Positions 12,771 to 25,112 of a stretch of 64,000 bases of DNA are shown piece by piece (the first letter of the stretch is position 1; every line of letters begins with the position of its first letter). The stretch spans positions 42,457,530 to 42,521,529 of the forward strand of contig OY735218.1 of the NCBI GenBank assembly GCA_963457665.1, written 5' to 3'. The notes beneath the pieces were generated by a model. The model had not been told where the DNA came from and did no database searches. It was given only the letters and a program-made list of their open reading frames with translations. Source of the DNA: Thysanoteuthis rhombus (taxonomy: Eukaryota; Mollusca; Cephalopoda; Oegopsida; Thysanoteuthidae). The translations under genes and the position numbers were made by a program.

Positions 12771-13660
12771 TTATCTTTTACTGAACTCGTATTCATTGTA
12801 TTGATCTAAATTCCCATTATGTTTGATTGACTGTTGACCTTGTGCAAATCATAGGGTAATATTTGTGGAGATATATCTTTGATCAATTGTCTTTGTGTAA
12901 ATTTCATATTTGAATTTGCTAGGACTTGCTTTGTCACTGACAGTAATAAAAACGGGTCATTCACATTCCTATGATAAATTAATGTACTCTTTATTGTATA
13001 TATTTGTTCACTGTGTTTACATGTCATGGTCTGTCTACTTCTAGTCATCTGCTCTTATTCCTACAACTATCATTGGTTATTTTTCTTTTAAACATTTGTT
13101 ATTCAAAAGGCAAGACATTGACAGCTTCTCATTTTTTGTATAGCAAAATAGTTTTGTTCCTGTTTTCATTTATTTGAGAAGTTCTGATGATTGAAGCAGA
13201 AAATAAACAAACTTCAAAAAGTGGATGAATGATGTTACTTTGTTACAAAATAGTTTGAATAAGTTTAGGATTGAATTACCACGAAATGAATACAAAATCA
13301 TCTCAGTCAGTTCAGTTATCACTTTTGAGTGTTATTCAGAAAAAAAACATATTTGAATGTAAATCATTTAGTCTTGAGCACAATATCATAAGATAGTCTA
13401 TCATCCATATGAGATTCAGTCAATTTGTAAAAGGATTTTTGTTTGTGTGGAGAGGAAAATTTGATTATATTTTTCTGACACTCTTTCCCTAATTCTGTTT
13501 CAGAGACCAAAGATTGTTCTTACCCAAAAAAAAATTGCTTAACATTAAATTTTATGGTCAAAACTTCAAAGCACAGATCCTCTTCTGGGGGTTTTGTTCT
13601 CTAATGGTTAATAAAAGAAATAAATGTTAATTTAGAAAGTATGTGAATATATATAAATAA

Positions 13661-13668
<8 letters not shown>

Positions 13669-13700
<32 letters not shown>

Positions 13701-13722
13701 GTGCGCGCGCGTGTGTGTGTGA
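13669..13722. repeat. (TG)n microsatellite
   Basis: GT repeat with GC interruptions (GCGTGTGTGCGCGCGCG), capable of Z-DNA formation in principle. Adjoins AT-rich sequence. Confidence 0.85.
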
Positions 13723-13809
13723 TTACCTGTGTAGAACTCAGACAAATATTCCTCTCTCAAGCAGCAGCAAGCAACACCTTTAGTACACAGGTGATAAAAC
13801 ATTCCCGGG

Positions 13810-14083
<274 letters not shown>

Positions 14084-14934
14084 ACTACAGCTTTGAACAT
14101 TGAATATATACTAGGGCATATCTCTAACCTATACCAGTATTTATCAAGAACACAATTTCATGTTGGTGCCTACACTTAGATTATCACATTGTTATAAAAT
14201 AATTCTATTTTCTTCTCATGATATTGATTGGATCAAGAGCAGATCTCATTTATTTGCTAATATATTCCATTTTGGAAGGGCAGTCTCTGAACATTTTTCA
14301 ATATGCACATATTTGACTTCATTTCCACTAACAAGTTATTTGACCGTCAAATGTTTCTCTTATAGTGTTATTCATTTTGACCATTCAACTCACTATCTTC
14401 TCCCATGGCTCATTTCAGCTTTCAAGGATCGGTCTTATATTCATGCTATCAAAATATACCGGTCACATGAAAGAAAGGCCATTTTGCTAAACTGACCATT
14501 GAATTGATGGCCCAACCAAGAACTTTTGTTGACCACATATCAATTTATGGCTTGTGCATTTAGCTAATTAGTTTAGTGCAGATTGTTGTTCATCTTAAAT
14601 TGTCAGCCATTCTCTAGAGATAGTCAAATATTTCCATAAAATTAGGCATCTTGGTAGATTACCAACTTTCTCTCCTAATCTATAAATATTGGCACACATT
14701 TGCTGAGAAACTAATAGAATTACGATCAAACTCTGAATTTATTGAAAGGATCCTTTAATCTGGACATCTGTAACCCAGTCCCACCATTAATTTGGCCATA
14801 TTGCTCGAATAACATTAAATTTCTTCAGTTGTCACAAAGACCCACCATGCTTTCAATTACCTCTGTCAACAAAATTGGAGAGATGTATGTATTTGGTCAT
14901 GTCTTTCCATCTTTCTATGTGTCTTTCCGTCTTT

Positions 14935-15845
14935 GAAAGTATTGAATGGATTTCAATTAGATTTTGTGGAAGTGTTGGCAATAGGGTTAGGAAGAGCAGG
15001 TTAAATTGAGAGATATTTTCTTTTCTTTATACATTTATCTATTTATATCTGTGCCCAAGTCAATCTATGCAATATCTCCAAAAGTTCTCAATGAATTTCT
15101 CTGAAATTTTGTCGAGGGTTGGATGGAAGAACAGATAAATTTGGGATCCTTGCACAATTATCCCTCATCCATGTTGCAGCTCTATGTCAAAACCACATGA
15201 TATTGCCATTTTCCTTCCTGTCCACAAGATATCTCCAAAAGTTTCAAATAAATTTTGAGGTAGGCTGAAAGAACTGATTAAATTTTGGAGCAGATTCATT
15301 CACAATAACTTCCCTTCATAATTAAATGCCCAAACCATATAATATCAACAAGATTTCATGTTTGTCCACATGATATCTCCAAATGTACTGAATTGATTTC
15401 AATGAAATTTGATGGAAGAGTGGGCAATGGGATAAGAAAGAGATGATAAAATTTGTGGGCGGATCCAGGAATCTTTTTTTGATTGTAACAAATTTTTCTA
15501 TTTTTTTTTCTTTCAATTACATTTATGTATATGCTCATGACTGTCCACTCGATATCCCCAAAAGTTATCGATGGATTTCAGTGGAATTTCATGGAAATGT
15601 GGACCATCAGCTACGGGAGAACTGATTCAATTTAAATGAGCAGAACGATGCACATTTCCCTCCCCTACTTTGTAGTTATTTGTCCAAACCACATAATTTC
15701 GCAAAAATTTCATATTAGTTAACACAACATCTCCGAAAGTTTTTGATGAATTTCAATGGTATTTCATAGAAGGGTTGACAAACCATGTAAAAAGTGATTA
15801 AATTTCGAGTTGGATCCATACACAATTACTCCCCTTGACAATGTT
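14935..15845 (+). repeat. Degenerate tandem array, units of about 145-180 bp
   Basis: Five to six diverged units share the order ATATCTCCAAAAGTT, ATGAATTTCAATGAAATTT, a GGAAG-GGG stretch, AAGAACTGATTAAATTT and GGATCC-A-ACAATTACTCCC. Unit starts at the ATATCTCC word lie near 15072, 15229, 15373, 15552 and 15727, with an earlier partial unit from about 14940. Variation in spacing is due to indels. The array is non-coding on both strands. It has no relation by eye to the 430-bp family. Confidence 0.65.
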
Positions 15846-16339
15846 GTTGGCATATGTATGTAATCTCTAAGAGCATTCTAGTTTTATGTCATAATAAAAT
15901 CTAGCACGTTTTTCATTGGTGATTTCTATTTTTTTCATTTTTTGTCTGCTGCTGATTCCGAAGGTGTTTTTTAGGCAGGATGAAGTGATCAACTATAGGA
16001 TTAGAAATCTTCTGGTAACCTAATCCTGTTTGATACATCACTAATCTGGCTTCTCACAATTTTTGTTGATGCTAGGTTAGGGCACCAGAATCAAAATCAG
16101 TTTTTAACAAAGGAATTTAAAAAGGCCAAACCAGTTATACAAAATTGGATCTGCTTATTTGTTAGAATAATATTTAAAAGGTTTCTTAACAAGTTTTACA
16201 ATGTTTGGTGCATGACTTTCACTTCATTTGTCTTGAAGATAAGAACAGTAGCATTCTGAAAAACTTATAAGCAAATACTTGTAAAATCCAAGTTCTACTG
16301 TTACCAGATTCCTCACATTATGCTGCAGCTATGACACAT

Positions 16340-16342
16340 GAA

Positions 16343-16375
<33 letters not shown>

Positions 16376-16775
16376 TATTATTGACCTTTTAATGTCCATC
16401 ATTAAACACAGAGTAAGATTCACCAAACTTCTCAGTTGTGGAGGTTGCAGAGCCTGTATTTTCTGAACTTGTCTAAGTCTTCATGACTTTTTGCTGGTTA
16501 TAATTTTGGGTATGATTTCTTGGGATCCACTTAGCCTGCTCATGGCTATTTGAGTTTTCTAATGGATTTTAAGATATCTCTGACAATATTTTTTCTATAT
16601 TATAATGTGCTGTCTTGTGATTTCTCCATGTGTTCCTAATCATAATTCAGTCTTGTGCATATTTCATGGTTCTTAGTCTGAGTGCCAGTCTTTTGGTTAG
16701 GTTTAAAGTTTCAGCTCCGTAGGTGACTATCGGGTGGATGCATTAATTACATCAACATCAGCAGCAAACAAACAT
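16340..16775 (-). pseudogene. RTE-type LINE 3' fragment with (CAT)n tail
   Basis: Read on the minus strand this segment contains the diverged tail of the RTE protein. It carries the sequence for GAETLNLTK (rev. comp. of TTGGTTAGGTTTAAAGTTTC), a TWRNH-TAQY region and a degenerate tail before the (TCA)n run at 16343-16374. In element orientation that run is (TGA)n, the same position and repeat type as the GATGATGATG that ends the copies at 35550 and 54245. This marks it as the true 3' end. Stops are frequent. Confidence 0.7.
16343..16374. repeat. (CAT)n microsatellite at an RTE end
   Basis: About ten ATC/CAT units, followed by ATTATTATT. It is the 3' tail of the minus-strand RTE fragment, not an independent repeat. 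Confidence 0.8.
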
Positions 16776-16892
16776 TTTCTTTCAGAAATCTATCTTTAGT
16801 TTACATCATAATTCATAGCATTTTTACCAAATTTTTTATTTCAACTTTTCCTAGAATTATATTAAGCAAAAATTTTTTAATTCTGATGCATT

Positions 16893-17317
16893 TACAGAAA
16901 TTGTCCACCAAAACTGTCATTAAAGGTTTCTTCAGTTCTTATATGATTGTGGCTGGCTATGTATGTGCTGCACGTTCTGGTCACACCAATGGAGCTAAAT
17001 GGCTGAAAATTTAAACATTCTTATGCCAAGAAAATCTTTTTCTAATCCTCCCCCCAATAAGTTTTTAGCTTGAGGTTTAATTTGCAATATAAGTCCATGC
17101 TAAATTGGTTCCTTAATTTGTGTCTATCAGCATTTCTGCTTGTTTTTTGAAAATTCAGACTTTTTAGTGATTCCTATGCAACAAAAGTCAAGAAATGTAA
17201 CTCATTCATTGATCAATGTTTTTTCTAATTTTTCAATCAATTGCCACCGACATGATATGATGCCAAAAGAAGTTGGTCATATGATGGTTTCTATTGGGTG
17301 AATAACCAGACCCGTTT
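16893..17317 (+). repeat. 430-bp repeat family, full-length copy
   Basis: Carries CACCAAAACTGTCATTAAAG, TGGCTGGCTATGTATG, CATTTCTGCTTGTTTTTTGA and the end ATAACCAGACCCGTT. Non-coding. Confidence 0.7.
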
Positions 17318-17817
17318 TCTTTGTACTTTAAATCATCACAGTTCTTTCATCATCAGATTTATGTTCATGATAATCATGTTCTTGTATTTATAATCAGAAA
17401 AAAAGAACATGATATATTGAAAGGTATACAGAGTCCATAATAAAATCCACTTGTGTTGTGAGTTTGATGTTCACTGGGTTCCCTATTACGATAACCCTAT
17501 GTTGGAATCAACTAATCTTTGTGTATAAATAGAAAAGAGTTTTCTTTCAGTTTCTGTGTGGGTTTTCTTTATTCTACATATTCAATTTTTGAGAACCTGG
17601 TATTAAAGACTGAAGTAAATGTCAGTAATGCTTAAACTGTGATCTCAATTTTGATTTTGAAGTTTACTGATGTTTGAATTTCAAAGCTAGACATAATTTG
17701 TTCCTATACATAGTGATTTTGAGAGAAGTGTGAAATGTCTGGGGACTTGTAGATTAATCAATTTATTCAAACTCCCCCAAAACTTCAGTGGCACCTTTTA
17801 TGTATATGCAAAGATTT

Positions 17818-17818
<1 letters not shown>

Positions 17819-17879
<61 letters not shown>

Positions 17880-17888
17880 ATATATTTA
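17819..17888. repeat. (TA)n microsatellite
   Basis: TA repeat followed by CATGTATATATATTTATG. No other feature. Confidence 0.85.
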
Positions 17889-18129
17889 TGAGTATAGATC
17901 CACTCTGATACATGTACGCCTGTGTGTGTATATACATATCCATATGTAAATTCAATATAGAAATGATTATTCACCAGTACCCTCAATAGGCTGATTTGAA
18001 CACTGTTGCTGGCTTAAGTTATTCATGTGTTCTGACATTAATATGTATTTTCGTATCTATATATCCAAACATTGCCCAGCCCTAACCATTCATGGTAGAA
18101 ACTTGAAATTTTGCACATGTAATGAGTAG

Positions 18130-18373
18130 GGAAAACATTTTTTTTGTTTTCTAAAAATTCCCTACCCACAAAATCATTTTGAGTCTGACAACATTCACAT
18201 TTATTTTTTGAAAATTTAGACTTCTTTAGTGATCACTGTGCAACGAAAGACAAGAGAAGTAACTAGTTGATCGATCACCCCTTTTTTCCAACTTTTAAAT
18301 TGATCATCCCTAACATGACATACAACCAAAAGACATTGTGACAGTTTCTATTGAGTGACTAACCAGATCTGTT
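18130..18373 (+). repeat. 430-bp repeat family, right-hand part
   Basis: Keeps ATTTTTTGAAAATTTAGACT, GATCACTGTGCAACGAAAGA and the end GACTAACCAGATCTGTT. The left half is diverged or missing. Confidence 0.6.
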
Positions 18374-19323
18374 GATATTTTACAACTAATAAAGAGGGAT
18401 GTGTTGTAACCGACAAATCTTGAACCCAATTTCAAACTTTTTTACTCTTGCCCAATTTCTGAATCTTCAAATTCCTTTTTCAAGTTCAGATCTTTGCCTG
18501 TCAGAATATTGTGTGCGTCTGTTTGCTTTGAACAATTACTTTTTCTGGCAATTTCCCTAATTGATAAATCAATTAAGGGTCAGTTAATTTGCTGTTAATT
18601 AAATGAGCAAAAACCGTGCAAGCAATTGACTTAGATGAGTAGGGGAGTTACTGTGCTCTCTCAGCAGGATTGTTTCCAGCCACTGTATACCTTATCCAAG
18701 CCTGGTGCAAGAGTTTCATGCAAGATATGCAAGACTTATAATTTATGTAAAATTTTCATGCTCACTAAGCAAATAAAACTATCGTCCTTTGGTAATAATG
18801 ATGATAGATTATGAAATTGCTTCAATTAGACTAGTAGTCCTCAGAAAATAAAGACAACATGGAGCCTATAAGTTGGAATAAAGGGTGAGTTTAAAAGGTG
18901 AACTAGTTTGATTATGAAGCTACGATAGTTCATAGCAGCTTGGTGTAAAAACTGGGCTTCTCTCCGGTTGAAGAATGTGGGTTTCAACAAAAGCATTCTT
19001 TTTATTCTTAATTGTGCTCTTTATTCATTGCCTTAGAAATGACAGCCCAAGTTATGTTGAGATAAAAACAACTAAAAATTGAGACAGAGGTAAAAACTAG
19101 TCAAAATTTATCTCATGTAATTCTATGTAGCTCGATATGTTTTGTGTTTTTTATCTATACAAAAAAATATATTTTCATACTTCAGAATATATAAAAGTAA
19201 ACATGACATAAAAAAAACAGAATACATTGAATTGATAGCAAGTTTATGCATTATTATACTTGTATACAAAGTTTAAAAACATGCTTATGATAAATGAAAT
19301 ATATTCCCATATCTGCCCTTTAA

Positions 19324-19572
<249 letters not shown>

Positions 19573-19589
19573 CAACTACAGACACAGAA

Positions 19590-19815
19590 TTAAATCACAA
19601 AACAATTTCAGCCCACTTCCCATAGAACTACACTTTCACACACACGGTCACAATTTTGTCACGGACTCTAGCTTTACAATTATTGAAAAAAATAGAAAAG
19701 AATACTCCCATGGAGATAAGTAAAATTTTAGAAAGACATGAGGATATGTGGATCAACAAACTCAAAACTCTCTCCCCCAATGAACTTAACACCCCTATTC
19801 AAACATATCTCTAAA
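19590..19815 (+). pseudogene. C-terminal fragment of a GIY-YIG endonuclease retroelement protein
   Basis: Two frames separated by a shift read TDSSFTIIEKN and then ISKILERHEDMWINKLKTL followed by SPNELN and a stop near 19813. The pattern R-ED-WI-KL-TL-P--LN is what I recall from the end of GIY-YIG nuclease domains carried by Penelope-like elements and a few other retroelements. The fragment follows a long (TA)n tract. The domain's start is missing or lost in the microsatellite. A C-rich unassigned stretch follows to 20300. Confidence 0.45.
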
Positions 19816-20257
19816 TCATAAACTTCCTACTAACGATAACCTCACATCCACATCTATCCCACCTCAGATACATCTAATAATGGGAACTTCAAAATCACTC
19901 AGACCCATAGAAACCTCTACCTTAGTCAGTCATCTCACTTGTACAGATCAGAGCCAACATATTTTCGATGACCTGTAAGATTAAAACCCATGTACTTCCT
20001 TAACCTCATCACCCCTCCCTTTACACTATTCCTAACCTACCCACACAATTAAACACCACATCACTTCCCTCCTACCCTGACACCTTATGTCCTCTCCAAG
20101 ACCCACTGCTGCTGTTAACACCATAGACTTCTTCACAGACTGAACTTTCTCTCACACAGCAAGATGCCCCTCGCAGATAGGATACCACTTATTGCTCACA
20201 AAGCAAAGCCCCTTATTGTGGACTCATGTTCCAAATCAAACTCATAACCTCTAAAAG

Positions 20258-20284
20258 TACACACACACACACACACACACAGAG
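20258..20284. repeat. (CA)n microsatellite
   Basis: ACACAC repeat at the end of a C-rich unassigned stretch after the GIY-YIG fragment. Confidence 0.85.
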
Positions 20285-20439
20285 CACACACTACTAAAGA
20301 TTAGAATATCTCCCAAAACATGTCTAGGCCATTAATGAAAACATTTACAGATAAATAAACCTAACTTCCATACACTTTTCACTCCTGAGTCTGTCTCACT
20401 CTCTGTAGTTCAAATTATATATATATTTATATACAAACA

Positions 20440-21178
20440 AAGGTTTATTTCATGAGATGTTCAATGCATTCAAGATTAAACATTAAGTTGATTTAGAGTA
20501 GAACTTGAAATATAATGGAGTGAGGATTCACTACACATACACGTTTATGTTTCTGCCCTGTTTAGGCTTCTTCATATGAATGATTCAGTTTATTTTAGAT
20601 TCCTATTTAGGGCATTTTTGTGGGGATGTCTATTATTCTAGGTGGTAGGATCTTCCTTTTATTCTATTTATATATGTTTTTGTTTTGTGGCAGGTTATTG
20701 CTCGTTGTGTTTTTTGTTTTATTTGATGGGGATGCTATGCTTGTTGGTGATTATAAATCATAAATTAGGAGAGTATGGTATGGATATTTTTATTATCGTT
20801 ATTTGGTTGATCTATTGGTACTTTTGTGGTATGTTTCCTCTCTGAGAGTATTAAATTCTCACAAATCTGTTTTCCAGTGCTACAGTTCCCTTTTATGACA
20901 TTAGTTGTTAATTTGATTATTTTGGATTTAGTCTGTTTCAACATGTCCAAGATAATTATGGTGATGTGGTTGTTCTTCCAGGTGGCTGTGTGAATAAGAT
21001 GTCTATGATAGTCATTTTTAGTATATCTATTTGTAGGTTATTGAGTTATGCTTTATTAATAGAAATTTTGAGTAATGCTGGCATTTTAACCCTACTTCAT
21101 TTTTTTGGTTTAATAATTCTGTTTTTAGAGAGGATTTCCAATTTCTCATTTAAGCATTAGTAACACAGAGTTTCAGTA
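20440..21178 (-). mobile_element. Penelope-like element terminal fragment
   Basis: This segment matches, with scattered mismatches and insertions, the terminal sequence of the Penelope-like element at 43.96-44.65 kb and has the same orientation. Shared landmarks are GAGGATTCACTACACATACA, the GTTTCTGCCCTGTTTAGGC block, TTTTATTTGAT, GATTATTTTGGA-TTAGTCTG and a closing TTTAAGCATTAG. No reverse transcriptase lies next to it, so it looks like a solo end or truncated copy. Confidence 0.6.
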
Positions 21179-21404
21179 TCTATATATGTATATATGTATA
21201 TGTAAATATATATGTTGATCCTCATATGTGTATTTCTGTACATAGTGAGTGAAAAAGATGAGTCGTATGTATAGGGAGGAGAGGTGGAGAGTTGTAACTG
21301 ACATATAAAAGGTTTAGTATATATTTATGTATAAACGTTTTTGTGAAATGAAGAAACCTATTACTAATTTGTTGACAAGTAATTTTCATCATTTTCTCAT
21401 CTTC

Positions 21405-22500
21405 ATTCATCATCATCATCATCTGTTTTTTAGCATCCATCATTGGACATCAAGCTTCCCCTAGATTTGTCAAACCTCTCTATTATGAGCATCATGGAGC
21501 CAATATTTTCTGAAGTTCCGTAGTTCATCATTCCATCTTATTTTTTTTATGGCACAGTCCATATATGATCCCTGGGGATCCTTGTTCTGATTTCCAGTGA
21601 TTGTTTGCCGTTCTTGCAACATGGTCAGCCCATTGCCATTTGAGTTTTTTAATGAATTCTATAAGATCCCTGTTTTCATATTCTGCGCTTATGATCTCTC
21701 CATGGGATGTTCTGCATCACGTTGCACAGTTCTCATTTTGTTTTTTCTTCTTTTGAGGTTTTCATAGAGATTCGTTATACCAGGGGTACAAATAGGGGTC
21801 TACTTTTTTAATTTCTACATTTTTGATTTTTATCATCATCCACAACTTGCCTGTTGTGCATGACCTTAGTTTTACTGACTCTCATATGATGACCATCTTT
21901 CTTGCCTACTTTATTCAGTTCGTTTCGCATTATCTGGAAATCATGAAGGTTCGCATCAAAAAAGGACGCTGTCATTAGCAAGTCTGAGATTACTCAGGTA
22001 TTCACCATCTGTTCTGTTTCCTTTACTTGTCCAATCTAGATTTTGAAAGATCATCTTGAGGTAGGCTGTAGCAAAGTTGAGTGAGCTGATGTCTCCTTGT
22101 CTTACCCCATTTTTGAGCTAGAAGGGCTCAGGGCCTAATAAAAGAATTGCTGTGCTGATAGATATGTCGCAAGACTGATTTATATGGGGTGTATGCCTTG
22201 TTGTATGATAGGGGAAATCCACAAAATCATTGATGCTGAGTCAAAGGCTCTCTTGAAGTCATCAAATGCTACAGGCAATGGCATTTTATATTCTTCTGCT
22301 TTCTTTTTTAGTTGATTTACCAATTGGAGATGGTCAATGGTTAAGTAGCTTCTTCTGAAGTCAGCCTATTCCCGTGATTGGTTTTCATCTAGTGTTTTGA
22401 TGATTCAGTTGCTGATCACTTTATTAAAAAGTTTGTAGATGCATATGAGTAGACTTATTACTTCTCATGGTTTGCATGGTAATCTTCAGTAATAGATATT
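21405..22500 (-). pseudogene. RTE-type LINE reverse transcriptase remnant, 5' truncated
   Basis: The minus strand reads LQLVNQLKKKAEEYKMPL followed by VAFDDFKRAFDS (reverse transcriptase motif A, normally VDFKKAFD), then KNGVRQGDISS (motif B region) and a degenerate LANDSVLF where the family has a DD catalytic pair. The C-terminal part follows down to the (TCATCA)n end near 21410. One catalytic aspartate is lost in the motif corresponding to FADD, and stops and frameshifts are scattered through it. It is older than the 35-kb copy judging by divergence. Confidence 0.75.
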
Positions 22501-22799
22501 AATTGAATCAAGGCAAATCTCTTAGTTTTAAAGAGAAACAACATTTGATGCTGTCATTTCTGAATGAAACATATTTTTCTAAATGAAAGTTCTTTTAATT
22601 CTAAACCTGACTCAGATCAAAGTTCTATTGGTGCAAAGAAAGAAAGGATGATTTTACCATTAGGATATCTTTTAACTTAATTTCATTTTTAAATCATTAT
22701 TTTGTCTTATCTATCAACTTGATTATACTTTTTCTTCATGATTTATATTTTCTGACTCCCAAGTTTACCAATTTCTTTCTAAAAACATTTTTCTTTTAG

Positions 22800-23065
22800 A
22801 ATCTTATTATTATCTGATATATCTTGAACATGTTTTTCCTTGATCTTTGTCGGCAGATATATTTTTAAAACATTTTTTTTCCATTTTGGTTTATATATCC
22901 TGATATCTTTTGAACACTTTTTTCTCATTTGGCCTTTATTGCTAGTATCTCTCAACTAAGATATATTTTTTCATCATTTTTATTTTTTGATATCTTTTAA
23001 ACATATAAATTTAAGTTTTAATGTAACTGAACTCTTCTCATATCTCTTGAACATATTTTTTCATT
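22800..23065 (+). repeat. Degenerate AT-rich minisatellite just upstream of the EPAC-like exon
   Basis: A motif close to GATATCTTTTGAACATNTTTTTTC recurs at about 22815, 22855, 22900, 22950, 22985 and 23035, spaced roughly 35-50 bases apart and diverged between copies. It ends some 60 bases before the acceptor site and supplies T-rich sequence to that side of the intron. It is non-coding. Expansion or contraction could move branch points, but no functional role is shown. Confidence 0.5.
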
Positions 23066-23125
23066 GTTTATTTTCAGTTGCTTTCAGCTTGAATATAAAT
23101 ATTTTCTTCTCTTTTCAATTTCTAG

Positions 23126-23214
23126 TATTTCGACAAGGTGACATTGGAACCAACTGGTATACAGTGGTTTCAGGAACTTTGGAGGTTTACCTTTCAGACA
23201 CTGGAGACCAAAAG
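23126..23214 (+). CDS. Internal exon of an EPAC-like cAMP-regulated Rap guanine nucleotide exchange factor (partial cyclic-nucleotide-binding domain)
   Basis: EPAC proteins (RAPGEF3/RAPGEF4) load Rap GTPases with GTP when cAMP binds their regulatory domains. This 89-base exon encodes 29 whole codons after two bases that finish a codon begun in the previous exon. It contains the stretch FRQGDIGTNWY, which I recognise from the first cAMP-binding domain of EPAC2, followed by a VSGTLEV strand and an SDTGDQ turn. This covers early beta strands of the cyclic-nucleotide fold. The phosphate-binding cassette (FGE...) would lie in the next exon. The 5' edge is a pyrimidine-rich acceptor ending TTTCTAG and the 3' edge is AAAG/GTTAGT, a good donor. 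The reading frame is open across both edges, and the incoming phase (1) and outgoing phase (0) are consistent with an internal exon. I did not find adjacent exons by eye in the window, so introns are probably long. A related cNMP-domain protein is possible but less likely given the FRQGDIGTNWY match. Confidence 0.85.
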
Positions 23215-24709
23215 GTTAGTTGTCTTATAATTTTATTATTCCTCCATACCATATACACTTCCGATCACAATAAAAAAAGGATTTTTCTGTGGAACAAAAT
23301 TTTGTATGTCAGACTTTTTAGATGCACTAGCATCTCTAGCTCCAATTACCATAACTGACTTACTGACAGGCTGACATACCGATATGTGAGTTATGTCCCT
23401 TGACAAGTGTTTCCAATTTAGATGTTTTCCACTTAAATCTGGATTTTTTTGGTTGCATTTAGGCATCAGAAATTGTTATTTAGAATTTTTTTTTATTAAA
23501 AAAAGTAATGTTTATCTAATTCATTGTAATAAAATAAGTTATATTTTCAATAAATTAAGTAATATTTCAATACGATAGATATTGAAGATTAAAAAGTCAT
23601 TCAATTCTATAGTAATATGCAATATATTTCCTAGATTTTTGATATATATCTAATCTGGATGTTTTAAGATGGTATTGACTCAAAATTAGATGTAAACTTG
23701 GAAATAAAGTTGGTAACTCTGCCCAAGATCTTCACACAAGAGAAAACAAGCACAGATCTTCACACAACGAAAGAACAAGGATATCTATGGTCTTAACTTT
23801 GAATTTGTTAACTGACTACTGCTAACGAACTAGATGACTTCTCAATTTTTTTGTAAAAAGCAATCTTAAATTTTTAAGGTATTAAGAGAACTATTCTGTT
23901 TACTGAGTAGTCATTGTTTTGTTTTTATTTATCTGTATTTTTTTCTCTTAAAACATTATTCTAAAGATGATGTCAATAAACACTGGACTATCACTAAAAT
24001 CAACCACTTGTTGATTGTTTATTGAATATTGATTAACTACAAGTATGTTCTTAAAGATCTTTTCATTCTTTATATGTTTGTGTCCAAAGTGAGAGAATTT
24101 ATCTATCTATCTAAGGGACCCAAACTGATTTGAGTATGTGAGTACACTCTTCTTATTGGCTGTGTTTCTGTCTAATAAACTATTTCTTTGATGAATATAA
24201 TGAATAAATTCATCATTTTTCACTCGCTTTTTTGTTATCCTCTTCAGTCATTCATTTTGATTCTTTCATGTCTCTATCCTCTTTCTCTCGTTCTAAGCAT
24301 TGATTCTTTTGGTCTTGGCTGAGTTGGCAGAAATAAATCATGGTGGAATTGAATTAATTTGGAATGACAAAAATAAACCAGCTTTGAATATGCAAAAGTA
24401 ATTTTTATTTTTACTAACTTTATGCCATTTTCTTGTGATTGAAACCAAAATGAGACTTCAAACAAGATATTTGAATTATTGTGATATGTTTGAAAATTTT
24501 CACAAAAATGTTTGTAATCAATTCAATATCTTTTGATACCTACATAATTGAGATGAGTAGCATAAGCTATAGTATTTTACATATTTTAGGGTTATGTATG
24601 CAAAATATGAAAGATGCATCTGATCCACACTCTCAGATATGAACAAAAACTTTGTGTGACATTTTAAATGCATAACAAAGCAGTGGCTTTATGTATATAC
24701 ATATAAGTC

Positions 24710-25112
24710 TCTGAGATATGGATATATTTGGTCTGAAAGAATGAATTATGAAATACGTTATATTATATATAAACTTATCTGAAATTATTTCTCATTGTTA
24801 CTCAGTTAATACATCATTCAAGTAGACAGCGTAAATAGAATTAACAATTAAAGAAGATGGGGTTACTGGAATTGAACCAGCCACTGATAAGTAGCCACTT
24901 CATGTAGCGATGCACTTACCATTGTGCTAAACAGCCCACTGATAAGGCTTTCAACCCAAATTCTCATCTCATCTATTCTCAATCTTTCTAGTCTCTTTCA
25001 ACACGACAGTATGTATTTAAGAAATGGACATTCTGGTCCGACAGACTGAATTATATTATATATAAACTTATCTGAAATGATTTCCCATCATTACATGGTT
25101 AATATGTCATTC
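24710..25112 (-). repeat. tRNA-derived SINE-like unit between two direct repeats
   Basis: A tRNA-like head (24859-24937, minus) lies between two copies of a sequence containing TTATATATAAACTTATCTGA. The copies are about 24714-24832 and 25014-25112, roughly 300 bases apart. A third copy of that flanking sequence occurs at 43770-43885. This suggests a dispersed SINE-type family or a tandem duplication around it. Nothing codes for protein. Confidence 0.45.
24859..24937 (-). tRNA. tRNA-like sequence (pseudo-tRNA or SINE head)
   Basis: The minus strand begins GGGCTGTTTAGCACAATGG, a good polymerase III box A, and has GGTTCAATTCC, a perfect box B. The T arm pairs CTGG with CCAG around TTCAATT. The acceptor ends pair only at the first three bases, and the anticodon region (about ATCGCTACATGAAGTGGC) does not fold as a normal five-base stem. 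It is therefore unlikely to be a working tRNA and is best read as a SINE promoter or tRNA relic. Confidence 0.5.

Noticed and set aside
16343-16374. (CAT)n as a possible histidine-repeat exon or CRISPR-like array
   Set aside because: It is the tail of an RTE insertion. No array of spaced identical repeats typical of CRISPR exists in this eukaryotic window.
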